DNA from: CAYZXL01 sp964482435
GTDB lineage: Bacteria; Auribacterota; JABMQX01
NCBI GenBank assembly: GCA_964482435.1
Contig: CAYZXL010000007.1
Coordinates: forward strand, 1-64,000
Reading direction: 5' to 3'
Length of the DNA: 64,000 nucleotides
The position numbers were made by a program, and so were the translations under genes. The notes under the pieces are model-generated. The model had not been told where the DNA came from. It was given only the letters and a program-made list of their open reading frames with translations, and did not search any database. Of the stretch, positions 8,845 through 17,355 are shown in pieces (positions within the stretch are counted from its first letter, which is position 1; the number at the start of each line of letters is the position of its first letter).

Positions 8845-8955
8845 ATTCTTTTACAGGATTAACACGATTCCAGAGAGGCCACGCCGCAGACGTGGTCCTG
8901 CCAGGCGCGGGATAGAGAATCCTGCAAACGCTGTCATCCTGTCAAAAAACCGCGT
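8845..8955. repeat. Imperfect inverted repeat with ACAGGATTAACA arms
   Basis: TTTTACAGGATTAACACGATTC (about 8849-8870) is followed some 60 bases later by a loosely complementary GAATCCTG...CATCCTGTCAAAAA (about 8929-8952). The same ACAGGATT words occur inside elements A and B, so this may be a related, shorter or decayed element. The rest of 8783-9001 holds no gene. Confidence 0.5.
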
Positions 8956-9001
8956 CTCGCCGCAGGCGGGATTCACGGATTCGCCCGGTTCGCCCGGTGA
9001 C

Positions 9002-9376
9002 TCAAATGCCGAGGTTGTCGGATTCGTCCTTGAAGAGGTATCCCTGGTCCTGGCGTGCGAAATTCACCTGGTTCTTCTTGAGGTAGGCTTCGTAGACATC
9101 TTCTGCTGACAGGCCGAGGGTCAGGGCGAGGGACATGAGGAAGTGAAACATGTCAATAATCTCGACCTTGGCGTTGTGTTTGTCAAAGGATTGATATTGA
9201 GCCCACCATTTCCAGGGAACGCTGTCCACGAGTTCGGCAAGCTCCTGGCCTAAGGCGCGGGCGTAGTTGAGAAGCCACTTGACCCTTTCCTCGTCGGTCA
9301 TTGAGTCGGTGTCCACGCCGACCCTCTTGTTGAGCTTTTTCTGGAGGTCGAACATTGTCTCAAGCATGTCAGGCAT
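9002..9376 (-). CDS. All-alpha dUTPase-like NTP pyrophosphatase
   Basis: A 124-residue protein of the all-alpha dUTPase/MazG superfamily. It has the metal-binding pattern E-L-A-E-L...K-W-W (residues about 41-53) and EIIDMFHFLMSL (about 67-78, ExxD plus His-Phe). It would hydrolyse dUTP to dUMP, keeping uracil out of DNA. The start at ATG 9376 is decided by GGAGGTG 7 bases upstream; the 75 extra codons of the longer open frame show no family similarity. It stands alone, tail-to-tail with the region of fragments. Confidence 0.75.
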   Translation of the reverse strand: MPDMLETMFDLQKKLNKRVGVDTDSMTDEERVKWLLNYARALGQELAELVDSVPWKWWAQYQSFDKHNAKVEIIDMFHFLMSLALTLGLSAEDVYEAYLKKNQVNFARQDQGYLFKDESDNLGI

Positions 9377-9619
9377 GGGAAACACCTCCCTGAGTATCTC
9401 AGAATAGTAGGATGAAAGCCGGCCTATCATTGCGGCGAATGTAAAAGGGGAAACAATGCCCTCGAGGGAGAAAAGCTCGCCCGAAGGCAATCGGATTCGA
9501 TGGGATAGTACCACACGATATGTCGGGGCCGAACAGGGAAAATGCCGGCCCCGTAACATTTCGCTCTCGGCCGGAGAGGGGGGTGTCCACCCGCACGGCA
9601 CGGAGCTACGAGTTTTGAG

Positions 9620-9687
9620 GTGGCATGGGGCATCTTGCCGATGTCAGGCTTGCGCGATGTCAATCACGGGCGAGACGCCCATGCCAC
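9620..9687. repeat. GTGGCATGGG...CCCATGCCAC inverted repeat, copy 1
   Basis: GTGGCATGGGGCATCTTGCC at the left and the partly complementary GGGCGAGACGCCCATGCCAC at the right form a hairpin-capable 68-base unit. A second copy is at 23396-23450. It lies in the 516-base gap (9377-9892) between the dUTPase and secA, where no gene is seen apart from the secA promoter. Confidence 0.7.
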
Positions 9688-9720
9688 TATTAAACAGCCG
9701 CACCCCGAGCGATGGGGGGC

Positions 9721-9749
9721 TTGAAAAAGGCGGCGGTCTCTGCTATTCT
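9721..9749 (+). promoter_or_regulatory. Sigma-70-type promoter for the secA operon
   Basis: TTGAAA (9721-9726), 17-base spacer, TATTCT (9744-9749). It would give a leader of about 135 bases before the secA ATG. Spacing and both hexamers fit a housekeeping promoter; no alternative of this quality was found nearer secA. Confidence 0.6.
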
Positions 9750-9892
9750 AAAAGTTCGGAAATGGGAGAGGGGGAAGCTGGGCGGGCCACGCCATCGGCT
9801 CCAGTGGCTTTGAGTTCGCTTCCCCGCGCTGCCGACAGGGAAACATGTGCGGTCTTGCGTGATGAGAATCCGTCCGTAACGCAGGGTCCAAA

Positions 9893-12800
9893 ATGCTTAC
9901 GTGGATACTGAAAAAGACCATAGGGACGAAAAACGACCGGGAGCTGAAACGCCTCCGGAAAATCGTTGAGCTGGTCAACGCAAAGGAACTGGAGTACCAG
10001 AGCCTCAGCGACGAGGAAGTCCGCGCGAAGACGGAGGAGTTCCGGGAGCGGTTAAAGCCTCACGCGGAGGCGCTTCGCGCAAAGGAGCAGGAATGCCAGT
10101 TTCTCTCCCGGCAGGAGCGACGAGAGGCGACGCGGCAGGCCAGGCAACAGCTCTATCGGGCTCTTGACGACGTTCTCGTCGAGGCGTTCGCGTTGGTCAA
10201 GAACGTCTGCCGGCGGCTGGTGGAGCGGAAGACGACGCTTGATGTGTGCGGTCATCCGGTCAAGTGGGTGGAAATTCCGTACGACGTGCAGTTGATGGGG
10301 GCGATTGCGCTGCACGAGGGGAAGATTGCGGAGATGGCTACGGGCGAGGGGAAGACGCTTGTGGCGACGATGCCTTTGTACCTGAACTCTCTGACCGGGT
10401 ACAACGTGCACCTGGTTACGGTGAACGACTACCTTGCCAGAAGAGACGCCGAGTGGATGGGGAAGATTTACGAGATGCTGGGGGTGAGGGTCGGGTGCCT
10501 CCAGAACCAGATGACCTCGGAGGAGAGAAGGAAGGAGTACGGCTGCGACATCACGTACGGGACGAATAGCGAGTTCGGGTTCGATTACCTGCGAGATAAC
10601 GGGATGGCGACCAGCCCGGACGAACAGGTTCAGAGAGGGCACCATTACGCCATCATAGACGAGGTGGACAGCATCTTGATTGACGAAGCACGAACGCCGC
10701 TTATCATCACGGCCCCCGTGAGCGTCTCGACTCAGAAGTTCGCAAAGCTCAAGCCCTCCGTCGCGGAGCTGTCCCGGAAGCAAATGATGCTCTGCAACCG
10801 CCTCGTGACGGAGGCAAAGGAGCTTTTCCAGAATGCGGAGACGCAAAGGGAAGGCGGGATAAAGCTTTACCAGGTCTCAAAGGGCGCCCCGAAGAACCGG
10901 CAGTTTATGAAGATGCTCGAGGACCCACCCGCAAGAAGGCTGCTGGACAAGGTCTCCCTGGAGCTTCTCAGCGACGCCCGAAAGGAGGAGGCGGAGGCCG
11001 TCCGGGAGGAGCTCTACTACATCATAGACGAAAAAGGGCATGAGGTGGAGCTGACGGAGAACGGACGAGTGTTCCTTTCGCCGGACGACCCGGAGGCGTT
11101 CGTCCTTCGGGACATGATTACGGCCCACCAGGAGATTGACGAAGACGCGAATCTCCCGGAAGACGAGAAGATACGAAAGAAGAGGCGGCTCGACGAGGAA
11201 TTCGCCGAGAAGAGCGAAACCTTGCACAACCTTTCGCAACTATTGCGGGGGTATTCGCTCTTTGAGAAGGACGTCGAGTACGTTGTTCAGGACAACAGGG
11301 TGATAATCGTTGACGAGTTCACGGGGAGGCTCTTGCCGGGGCGGCGATACAGCGACGGGCTGCACCAGGCCCTGGAGGCGAAGGAGGGCGTGGCCGTCGA
11401 GGCGGAGACTCAGACCTTCGCGACGATAACCATCCAGAACTACTTCCGTCTGTACGAAAAGCTGGCAGGGATGACGGGGACAGCGGAGACGGAGGCAAAT
11501 GAGTTCCACGAGATTTACAAGCTCGCGGTGGTGGTGATTCCTACGAACGCTCCGGTCCGCCGGGTGGATGCCAACGACGCCATCTACAAGACCAAACGGG
11601 AAAAATATGCGGCGCTCGTCGAGGAAGTGGCAAGGTGGCACGCCCTTGGAAGACCAATCTTGCTTGGGACAATTTCCGTCGAGACCTCCGAAATCCTCAG
11701 TCGGTATTTGAGGAGGAGAGGGATTCCGCACTCGGTTCTGAATGCGAAGTACCATCAGAAAGAGGCTGAGATAATCGTGCGGGCCGGGCAGGCGGGAGCG
11801 CTAACGATCGCCACGAACATGGCGGGTCGAGGCACGGACATCAAGCTCGGACAGGCGGTCGTGACCTGCGAGCGGTGCGTCATTAAGCCGCAGGAAGACC
11901 ATCTGCCTCCCGAGCAAAGGGAAAAATACAGGGGATGCCTGAGGGAATCACAGTGCGGGCTGTATGTTATTGGAACGGAGCGCCACGAGGCTCGGCGAAT
12001 TGACCGGCAGCTTCGCGGGCGGTGCGCCAGGCAGGGCGACCCGGGAGGGTCGAAGTTCTTCATCTCCCTCGAGGACGACCTGATGAGGCTGTTCGGCTCG
12101 GAGCGCATTGCGAGGATTATGACCCGGGTGGGACTTGAGGAAGGGCAGGAATTGTCTCACCCGCTGCTCAACAAATCCATCGAAAGCGCACAGAAGAGAG
12201 TCGAGCAGCGAAATTTCGCCATCCGCAGGCACACGCTCGAATACGACGACGTGATGAACAAGCAAAGGGAGATCATCTACGACTACCGAACGCGAATTCT
12301 CAAGGAGGGAAACCTGACGGAGTTGCTGTTTGAGTTCATCAACGAGCTTCTTGACGAGACATTAGGGGTTTACCTTGTACCGAAGGACCGGCCGGAGGAA
12401 TGGGATGTTCAGTCGCTCGTGCGATGGGTGAACAGCACTTTCCCCGTGCGAGTTACTGCAAAGGAACTGACGGGGGAAGAGATGGACGCGGAGAAGGCTC
12501 GGCAAATCATCTTCGGCAAGATTGAGCAGAGCTACGACTTGAAGGAGAAGATCGAGGGGCCGGACAGGATGAACGAGCTCGTTCGGTTCGTGATGCTTTC
12601 GACGCTGGACCGGCTGTGGAAAGACCATCTCTACGACATGGACCATCTGCGGGAGAGCGTGGGGCTGCGTGCTTACGGACAGAAGGACCCTCTCATAGAG
12701 TACAAACAGGAGGGATACGACACTTTTGTGACAATGACTTCCACGATGAAAAGAGAAATCGTGTCGAACGTGTTCCGAACCTCGTCGGTCCCCTCACACG

Positions 12801-13027
12801 TAACGTTGCCATTCGGAATCCGGGCGCAGGACCTGCTGTATAGCGATTCCACGGTATCCGCGGGTCCCCAGACGACGACCTTTGGCGAGTTGGGAGAAGG
12901 CATGCCCGCGCCCTCCGTCAAGTCCCAAACGCCGTACGTGCGTGAAGGCAGGAAAGTCGGGCGCAACGAACCCTGTCCGTGTGGAAGTGGCAAAAAATTC
13001 AAAAAGTGCTGCGGTGCTAACCAATGA
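9893..13027 (+). CDS. secA: Preprotein translocase ATPase SecA
   Basis: SecA drives preproteins through SecYEG by ATP hydrolysis at the inner membrane. Visible features are MATGEGKT (148-155, Walker A), DEVDSILIDEARTPL (Walker B region), EKLAGMTGTAETEANEF, NMAGRGTDIKLG (motif V region) and the zinc tail NEPCPCGSGKKFKKCC at the C-terminus for SecB/ribosome contact. At 1044 residues it is about 140 longer than E. coli SecA. Most of the excess sits in the preprotein cross-linking domain after the Walker B region (about residues 280-420), plus a small Cys-containing insert after motif V. Similar enlarged SecAs are known in Bacteroidetes/PVC-type lineages. First gene of an operon overlapping the next by 4 bases. 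Confidence 0.97.
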   Translation: MLTWILKKTIGTKNDRELKRLRKIVELVNAKELEYQSLSDEEVRAKTEEFRERLKPHAEALRAKEQECQFLSRQERREATRQARQQLYRALDDVLVEAFALVKNVCRRLVERKTTLDVCGHPVKWVEIPYDVQLMGAIALHEGKIAEMATGEGKTLVATMPLYLNSLTGYNVHLVTVNDYLARRDAEWMGKIYEMLGVRVGCLQNQMTSEERRKEYGCDITYGTNSEFGFDYLRDNGMATSPDEQVQRGHHYAIIDEVDSILIDEARTPLIITAPVSVSTQKFAKLKPSVAELSRKQMMLCNRLVTEAKELFQNAETQREGGIKLYQVSKGAPKNRQFMKMLEDPPARRLLDKVSLELLSDARKEEAEAVREELYYIIDEKGHEVELTENGRVFLSPDDPEAFVLRDMITAHQEIDEDANLPEDEKIRKKRRLDEEFAEKSETLHNLSQLLRGYSLFEKDVEYVVQDNRVIIVDEFTGRLLPGRRYSDGLHQALEAKEGVAVEAETQTFATITIQNYFRLYEKLAGMTGTAETEANEFHEIYKLAVVVIPTNAPVRRVDANDAIYKTKREKYAALVEEVARWHALGRPILLGTISVETSEILSRYLRRRGIPHSVLNAKYHQKEAEIIVRAGQAGALTIATNMAGRGTDIKLGQAVVTCERCVIKPQEDHLPPEQREKYRGCLRESQCGLYVIGTERHEARRIDRQLRGRCARQGDPGGSKFFISLEDDLMRLFGSERIARIMTRVGLEEGQELSHPLLNKSIESAQKRVEQRNFAIRRHTLEYDDVMNKQREIIYDYRTRILKEGNLTELLFEFINELLDETLGVYLVPKDRPEEWDVQSLVRWVNSTFPVRVTAKELTGEEMDAEKARQIIFGKIEQSYDLKEKIEGPDRMNELVRFVMLSTLDRLWKDHLYDMDHLRESVGLRAYGQKDPLIEYKQEGYDTFVTMTSTMKREIVSNVFRTSSVPSHVTLPFGIRAQDLLYSDSTVSAGPQTTTFGELGEGMPAPSVKSQTPYVREGRKVGRNEPCPCGSGKKFKKCCGANQ

Positions 13028-14373
13028 CCGCCACGTCTTCGTTGCCGCTCGCAGCCCGTCCCCCGGGAAATTCCACAAGGCGATCTCTCGACGATAGGAA
13101 TCGCAGTCCGATGGGCGATGAACGACCCGTCACACAGCCAGGCGCCCGCGTCACGCCGCCAAAGGTTGCTCATGTTATCACTCGGCTCATCATAGGGGGA
13201 GCGCAGGAGAACACCATTTTCACGTGCGAGGGATTGCGGAAGGACTACGGCTACGACGTTACGCTAATCACGGGGCCCCCGTTGGGGCCGGAAGGGAGTC
13301 TCCTGGACGGGCCGTGGAGGAGAGATGTTCGATGCATCGTGCTTGGGCAGATGCGGCGAGCGGTCAATCCGGTTCGGGACGCACGGGCGTTTTTTCAGCT
13401 ATACAGCATCTTCCGGCGGGAAAGATACGACATTGTTCACACGCACAGCTCGAAGGCGGGCATCCTCGGGCGGCTGGCGGCACGGCTCGCTGGAGTCAAG
13501 GTTATTATCCACACAATCCATGGTCTTCCGTTCCATCCTTACCAGAGCCGATTCGCGAACCTCGCGTACGTCCTCGTCGAGAGACTTGCGGCGAAGGTCA
13601 GCACAAAAATCGTCTGCGTCGCGGACAGGGTGACGGAGCAAGCCGTCGCTGCGGACATCGCCCGAAAGTCGAAATTCGTAACCATATACAGCGGGATGGA
13701 CCTGGACGCGTTTCTGCGCTCCGGCGCTCTTCGTCAAGCAGCCCGGAGGAGGCTCGGACTGGGGGACGGCGAGCTTGTTGTAGGGATGATTGCGCGTCTT
13801 TTCCCGCTGAAAGGGCACGAATACCTTTTCTCGGCTGCCTGGCAAATCGCCTGGAGGTTCCCGGAGACACGTTTTCTTCTGGTCGGAGAAGGGATTCTCC
13901 GGGACAAGTTTCATCGAACCTTGAGGGAAGTGGGTCTGGCGGACAGGTTCATCTTCGCGGGGCTGGTTCATCCGGAGCGCATCCCGGAAATGATTTCTGC
14001 GATGGACGTGCTCGTCCACACTTCTCTGCGGGAGGGATTAGCGAAAGCTCTGCCGCAAGCCCTCGCGTGCGGAAAGCCGGTCGTCTCTTTCGACGTTGAC
14101 GGAGCGCGGGAAGTGGTCAGGGATGGCGTGACGGGATACCTCGTTCGGCCCAAGGATGTGCGGGGGTTGAGCGATTCGCTTTGCCGCCTTCTTTCGGATG
14201 CGGGTCTCAGGGAGCGAATGGGGCAGAGCGGCCGACAGCTTGTTGACCCACTGTTCCGAAAGGAGCGGATGGTTGAGCAGATAAACGCGCTGTACGAATC
14301 TCTCTGGCTGAAAGCTCGGAGGCGCACCCGATGTGGGCATTGGTCTATGGATACATTTTCGCTTTCTCGCTGA
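13024..14373 (+). CDS. Family 4 glycosyltransferase
   Basis: A GT-B fold, GT4-type glycosyltransferase of about 449 residues. HVITRLIIGGAQENT marks the N-terminal acceptor domain, and 'HTSLREGLAKALPQALACGKPVVSFDVDGAREVV' contains the E-x7-E-like nucleotide-sugar site (quoted as two adjoining motifs, about residues 340-375). It probably adds a sugar to a lipid-linked glycan together with the next gene. ATG 13024 overlaps the secA stop (ATGA), but the first 29 residues look unconserved and ATG 13111 is an equally plausible start. The gene overlaps its successor by 43 bases. Confidence 0.85.
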   Translation: MTATSSLPLAARPPGNSTRRSLDDRNRSPMGDERPVTQPGARVTPPKVAHVITRLIIGGAQENTIFTCEGLRKDYGYDVTLITGPPLGPEGSLLDGPWRRDVRCIVLGQMRRAVNPVRDARAFFQLYSIFRRERYDIVHTHSSKAGILGRLAARLAGVKVIIHTIHGLPFHPYQSRFANLAYVLVERLAAKVSTKIVCVADRVTEQAVAADIARKSKFVTIYSGMDLDAFLRSGALRQAARRRLGLGDGELVVGMIARLFPLKGHEYLFSAAWQIAWRFPETRFLLVGEGILRDKFHRTLREVGLADRFIFAGLVHPERIPEMISAMDVLVHTSLREGLAKALPQALACGKPVVSFDVDGAREVVRDGVTGYLVRPKDVRGLSDSLCRLLSDAGLRERMGQSGRQLVDPLFRKERMVEQINALYESLWLKARRRTRCGHWSMDTFSLSR

Positions 14374-15419
14374 TCCTGTCGCTGATTTGCGTGCCGGTGG
14401 CAAGGAGGCTGGGTTTAAGGCACGGAATTGTGGCCAAGCCTCACCCGGATAAAGCTGCCGTCGGACAGGTGCCTCTTCTCGGCGGGGTGGCTATCTTCTT
14501 CAGCTTCGCCCTCACGATTCTTCTGCACCGGGCCGTTCTGCTGATGCTGAAGGACTCATCTCTGTTGGCTCGGTTCGTCCCTCGAGAGGTAATCCACTAC
14601 ATCCCCGGCGTAGTCAAGCAGAGCGGACGACTTCTGACGATTGTTGGCGGCGGCTTGCTGATAGTGATCCTGGGATTGATTGACGACAAGCGAACACTCT
14701 CTCCCCTCTGGAAGCTCCTCGGACAAATCGTCTGCGCCCTGGCGGTGGTTCTTGCGGGCATCCGCATAAGCCTTTTCATTCCGGGGTTTTTGCCCGGGTG
14801 CGTGCTGACGGTTCTCTGGATTGTGGCAGTGACGAATGCCTTCAATTTCTTAGACAACATGGACGGCCTTTCGTCGGGGGTAGCAGTCATCGCCTCGCTT
14901 CTGTTTTTCCTTACGGCTGCATACCTTAAGCAATATTTCGTGTCGCTGGTCCTTCTGGCGCTTGTCGGAAGCACGCTCGGTTTTCTGCGGTACAATTTTC
15001 CGCCAGCGTCAATTTTCATGGGTGATGCCGGCTCGATGTTTCTCGGATACACCCTTGCTTGCTTGACGGTTACAGCAACATTTTATTCCGAGGAGAGCCG
15101 CACGTTTTTCCCCGTGGTTCTGCCCGTCGTGGTCCTGGCAATGCCGCTGTATGAGCTGGTCACCGTAACGTTCATCCGGTGGCGGAAGAAGCTCCCGATT
15201 TTCAAAGCGAGCAAGGACCATCTGTCGTTCCGGCTGGTGAATTTGGGAATGACGCCTCGCGGGGCGGTGCTGTTCATTTACCTCCTGACGTTTTGCGTCG
15301 GAATCGGCGCAACGCAACTGCCAAAGGTTGATATGGCGGGCGTGGCGGTGGTGTTGGTTCAGTCATTGACGATCTTAGCTGTTGTGGCGCTGTTAGAGCA
15401 TTTCGGGAAAAATGAGTAG
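14331..15419 (+). CDS. Polyprenyl-phosphate sugar-1-phosphate transferase (WecA/MraY superfamily)
   Basis: A 362-residue polytopic membrane enzyme that moves a sugar-1-phosphate from a UDP-sugar onto undecaprenyl phosphate, starting a surface polysaccharide or wall glycan. Key motifs: DDK (118-120), NAFNFLDNMDGLSSG (169-183) and FMGDAGSMFLGY (229-240), with about eleven hydrophobic segments. The lack of the MraY-specific C-terminal HHH pattern (instead FKASKDHLSFRLV) favours a WecA/TagO-like role. The start overlaps the glycosyltransferase end by 43 bases and its stop overlaps mtaB by 8, indicating one operon. Confidence 0.88.
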   Translation: MWALVYGYIFAFSLILSLICVPVARRLGLRHGIVAKPHPDKAAVGQVPLLGGVAIFFSFALTILLHRAVLLMLKDSSLLARFVPREVIHYIPGVVKQSGRLLTIVGGGLLIVILGLIDDKRTLSPLWKLLGQIVCALAVVLAGIRISLFIPGFLPGCVLTVLWIVAVTNAFNFLDNMDGLSSGVAVIASLLFFLTAAYLKQYFVSLVLLALVGSTLGFLRYNFPPASIFMGDAGSMFLGYTLACLTVTATFYSEESRTFFPVVLPVVVLAMPLYELVTVTFIRWRKKLPIFKASKDHLSFRLVNLGMTPRGAVLFIYLLTFCVGIGATQLPKVDMAGVAVVLVQSLTILAVVALLEHFGKNE

Positions 15420-16749
15420 CGGGCGGAAATTCATCATCAGGACGCTGGGCTGCAAAGCGAACCAGTACGATAGCCAGCTCCTCCGGGAGGACCTCCTCAA
15501 ACGCGGATTCGTCGAGTGCCGGGAAGATGGAGACCCGGACCTCTGCATCGTCAACACCTGCACGGTCACCGCCGAGAGCGACGCGAAATGCCGGCAGGCC
15601 ATTCGGGGACTCAAGCGAGAGAATCCGAAAGCCTGCATCGTCGTGACAGGGTGTTATGGGCAGATTAGCCCCGAAGAGGTCCGGGGAATATCCGGCGTGG
15701 ATGCAGTATTTGATAATCCATCGAAGGAGACCCTTGCGGACCGAGTCTGCGCTCTTCTGAACGTCGAGCATCGCTCGACTATGCCTTTCTCGCCGCGCAT
15801 AACGTTCTTCTCCGGACACACACGCGCTTTCGTGAAGATTCAGGACGGCTGCGATAAGAGGTGCTCTTATTGCATCGTGCCGTTGGCGCGGGGGCGAAGC
15901 CGGAGCCGCCAGATAGAGGACATCATTCCAGAAGTGGAAGGTCTCGTCGGGAACGGTTACAGGGAAGTCGTCCTGACGGGAATTCATATCGGCGGCTTTG
16001 GGATGGAAGACGGGAGAAAGGAGAACAGGCTGCCCGAGCTGATTGAGCGACTGCGCGACATCGAGGGACTGATTCGTGTCAGGCTGAGCTCCATTGACCC
16101 AAATGAGATAACAACCGCGCTCGTCGAGGCAATCGGAAATTCTCCGCAAATCTGCCGCCATTTTCACGTGCCGCTCCAGAGCGGTTCCAACGCGATTCTG
16201 CGGAGGATGAACCGGAATTACACGCAGAAGGATTATCTTGAGACCATCGCCCTTTTCAGAAAAGAACTGCCGGGGATTTCGGTCACAACGGACGTGATGG
16301 TGGGTTTTCCCGGGGAGACTGACGGGGATTTCGAGGAGAGCCGCCGAGTGGTCGCCCAGGCGCAATTCAGCAAGGTGCACATTTTCCCTTTCAGCAGCCG
16401 CCCGGGGACGCCCGCGCACCGATTCTCGGATGTTGTCCCGTGCAATGTCGTCCGGGAGAGGGTCGCTCAACTCTCAGCGGACGCAAAGGCCGCTGCGCTC
16501 AAGAGCAGGCAGGAATTTCGCGGGCAGGTCGTCGAGGTTTTAGTCGAAAGAGAAGTCGCCGCTCGCGATAGGCAAAAACTTCCGTCATCGTTCCGAATTG
16601 CAGAGAAGGCTTACGAAGGCTTTTGTTCTAATTATCTGAGAACGGTCTTCACGAGCAATGGAGCAGGCATTGAGCGGTTGAAAAACCGCATCGTCCGGGT
16701 GCGCGTCGAGACCTTCAACGAGAGATACCTGTGCGGCCGAGAGGTTTGA
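15412..16749 (+). CDS. mtaB: tRNA t6A37 methylthiotransferase MtaB
   Basis: A radical-SAM methylthiotransferase of 445 residues that converts t6A37 to ms2t6A37 in tRNAs reading ANN codons. The N-terminal MTTase cluster cysteines are Cys14 (TLGCKANQYDS), Cys50 (VNTCTVT) and Cys81. The radical-SAM cluster is C147-x3-C151-x2-C154 (DGCDKRCSYCIVPLARG). A C-terminal TRAM-like domain (about 370-440) binds tRNA. 'TLGCKANQYDSQ' is typical of MtaB rather than MiaB or RimO. Last gene of the secA operon. Confidence 0.93.
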   Translation: MSSGRKFIIRTLGCKANQYDSQLLREDLLKRGFVECREDGDPDLCIVNTCTVTAESDAKCRQAIRGLKRENPKACIVVTGCYGQISPEEVRGISGVDAVFDNPSKETLADRVCALLNVEHRSTMPFSPRITFFSGHTRAFVKIQDGCDKRCSYCIVPLARGRSRSRQIEDIIPEVEGLVGNGYREVVLTGIHIGGFGMEDGRKENRLPELIERLRDIEGLIRVRLSSIDPNEITTALVEAIGNSPQICRHFHVPLQSGSNAILRRMNRNYTQKDYLETIALFRKELPGISVTTDVMVGFPGETDGDFEESRRVVAQAQFSKVHIFPFSSRPGTPAHRFSDVVPCNVVRERVAQLSADAKAAALKSRQEFRGQVVEVLVEREVAARDRQKLPSSFRIAEKAYEGFCSNYLRTVFTSNGAGIERLKNRIVRVRVETFNERYLCGREV

Positions 16750-17024
16750 CCTGAACGGCACGATCGGTCGAGCCTCATGGCCAACGCGGGCGGGACAGGC
16801 GCTACGAAGGCGCGGGGGCCGTCACAAAACGCGTGCTTGAGTTCTGGTTTATCGAAGAGCATCTCTTGAAGGATGGGAGCGAGATCCGGTCCTGGCGAGC
16901 AGAGCAAGAGGCCATGGGGCCGACGGCCGGTGAACTCTCCCGTCAGTCAGCGACGAGTGCAACCCTAAACTGACAAGAAGTTCCCCGGCACGACAAAGGC
17001 TTTTCCTTCAAGGGAGAAACCAAG
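16750..17024. other. Gene-free spacer before the accessory cassette
   Basis: No ORF with family similarity or start signals is seen. Short stretches (for example 'EFWFIEEHLLKDGSEI' on the plus strand near 16840) could be decayed coding sequence, but I cannot name a source. Confidence 0.4.
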
Positions 17025-17300
17025 ATGACCGGGCTTATCTGGCAAGGCAAATGGGCCGAAAGGGGCGGCCTCAGGCCCGTCGAAAAAACCATTCTCCCCT
17101 TGGAGGTCGTCGAGACAATCAACGAATCAAACCGGACGAGGCGGTGGAGAAAATCCTTGACACGGGACTCGGGCTATCGCCCCCCCGGCGCAAGGGGTTG
17201 GCTAAAAGCGGCCAGCGTATGCACGCTCAAAGAAATCCGGGGTTGCAGAGGAACGCTGTCAGCAGATAAAATGGTGCCGGTGCTTATGGCATTCTCGTGA
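17025..17300 (+). pseudogene. N-terminal stub of an adenine-specific DNA methyltransferase
   Basis: The ATG at 17025 follows GGGAGA at good spacing and reads MTGLIWQGKWAERGGLRPVE then 'LPLEVVETINESN'. This is the typical start of COG2189/Mod-like site-specific DNA methyltransferases ('LIWxGKyDExGxRRxV...PfQviEtiNE'). After about residue 36 similarity ends in this frame. A neighbouring frame briefly continues (DEAVEKILDTGLG), suggesting a frameshift followed by deletion of the catalytic part. Its place directly before the two-gene cassette suggests that cassette once had, or elsewhere has, a methyltransferase partner. The assignment rests on about 30 residues. Confidence 0.5.
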
Positions 17301-17355
17301 GCGTCGTGAAGATCCTCGGGAGTGCCCCCACGAACACGGTGGAGGTGAACCTATC

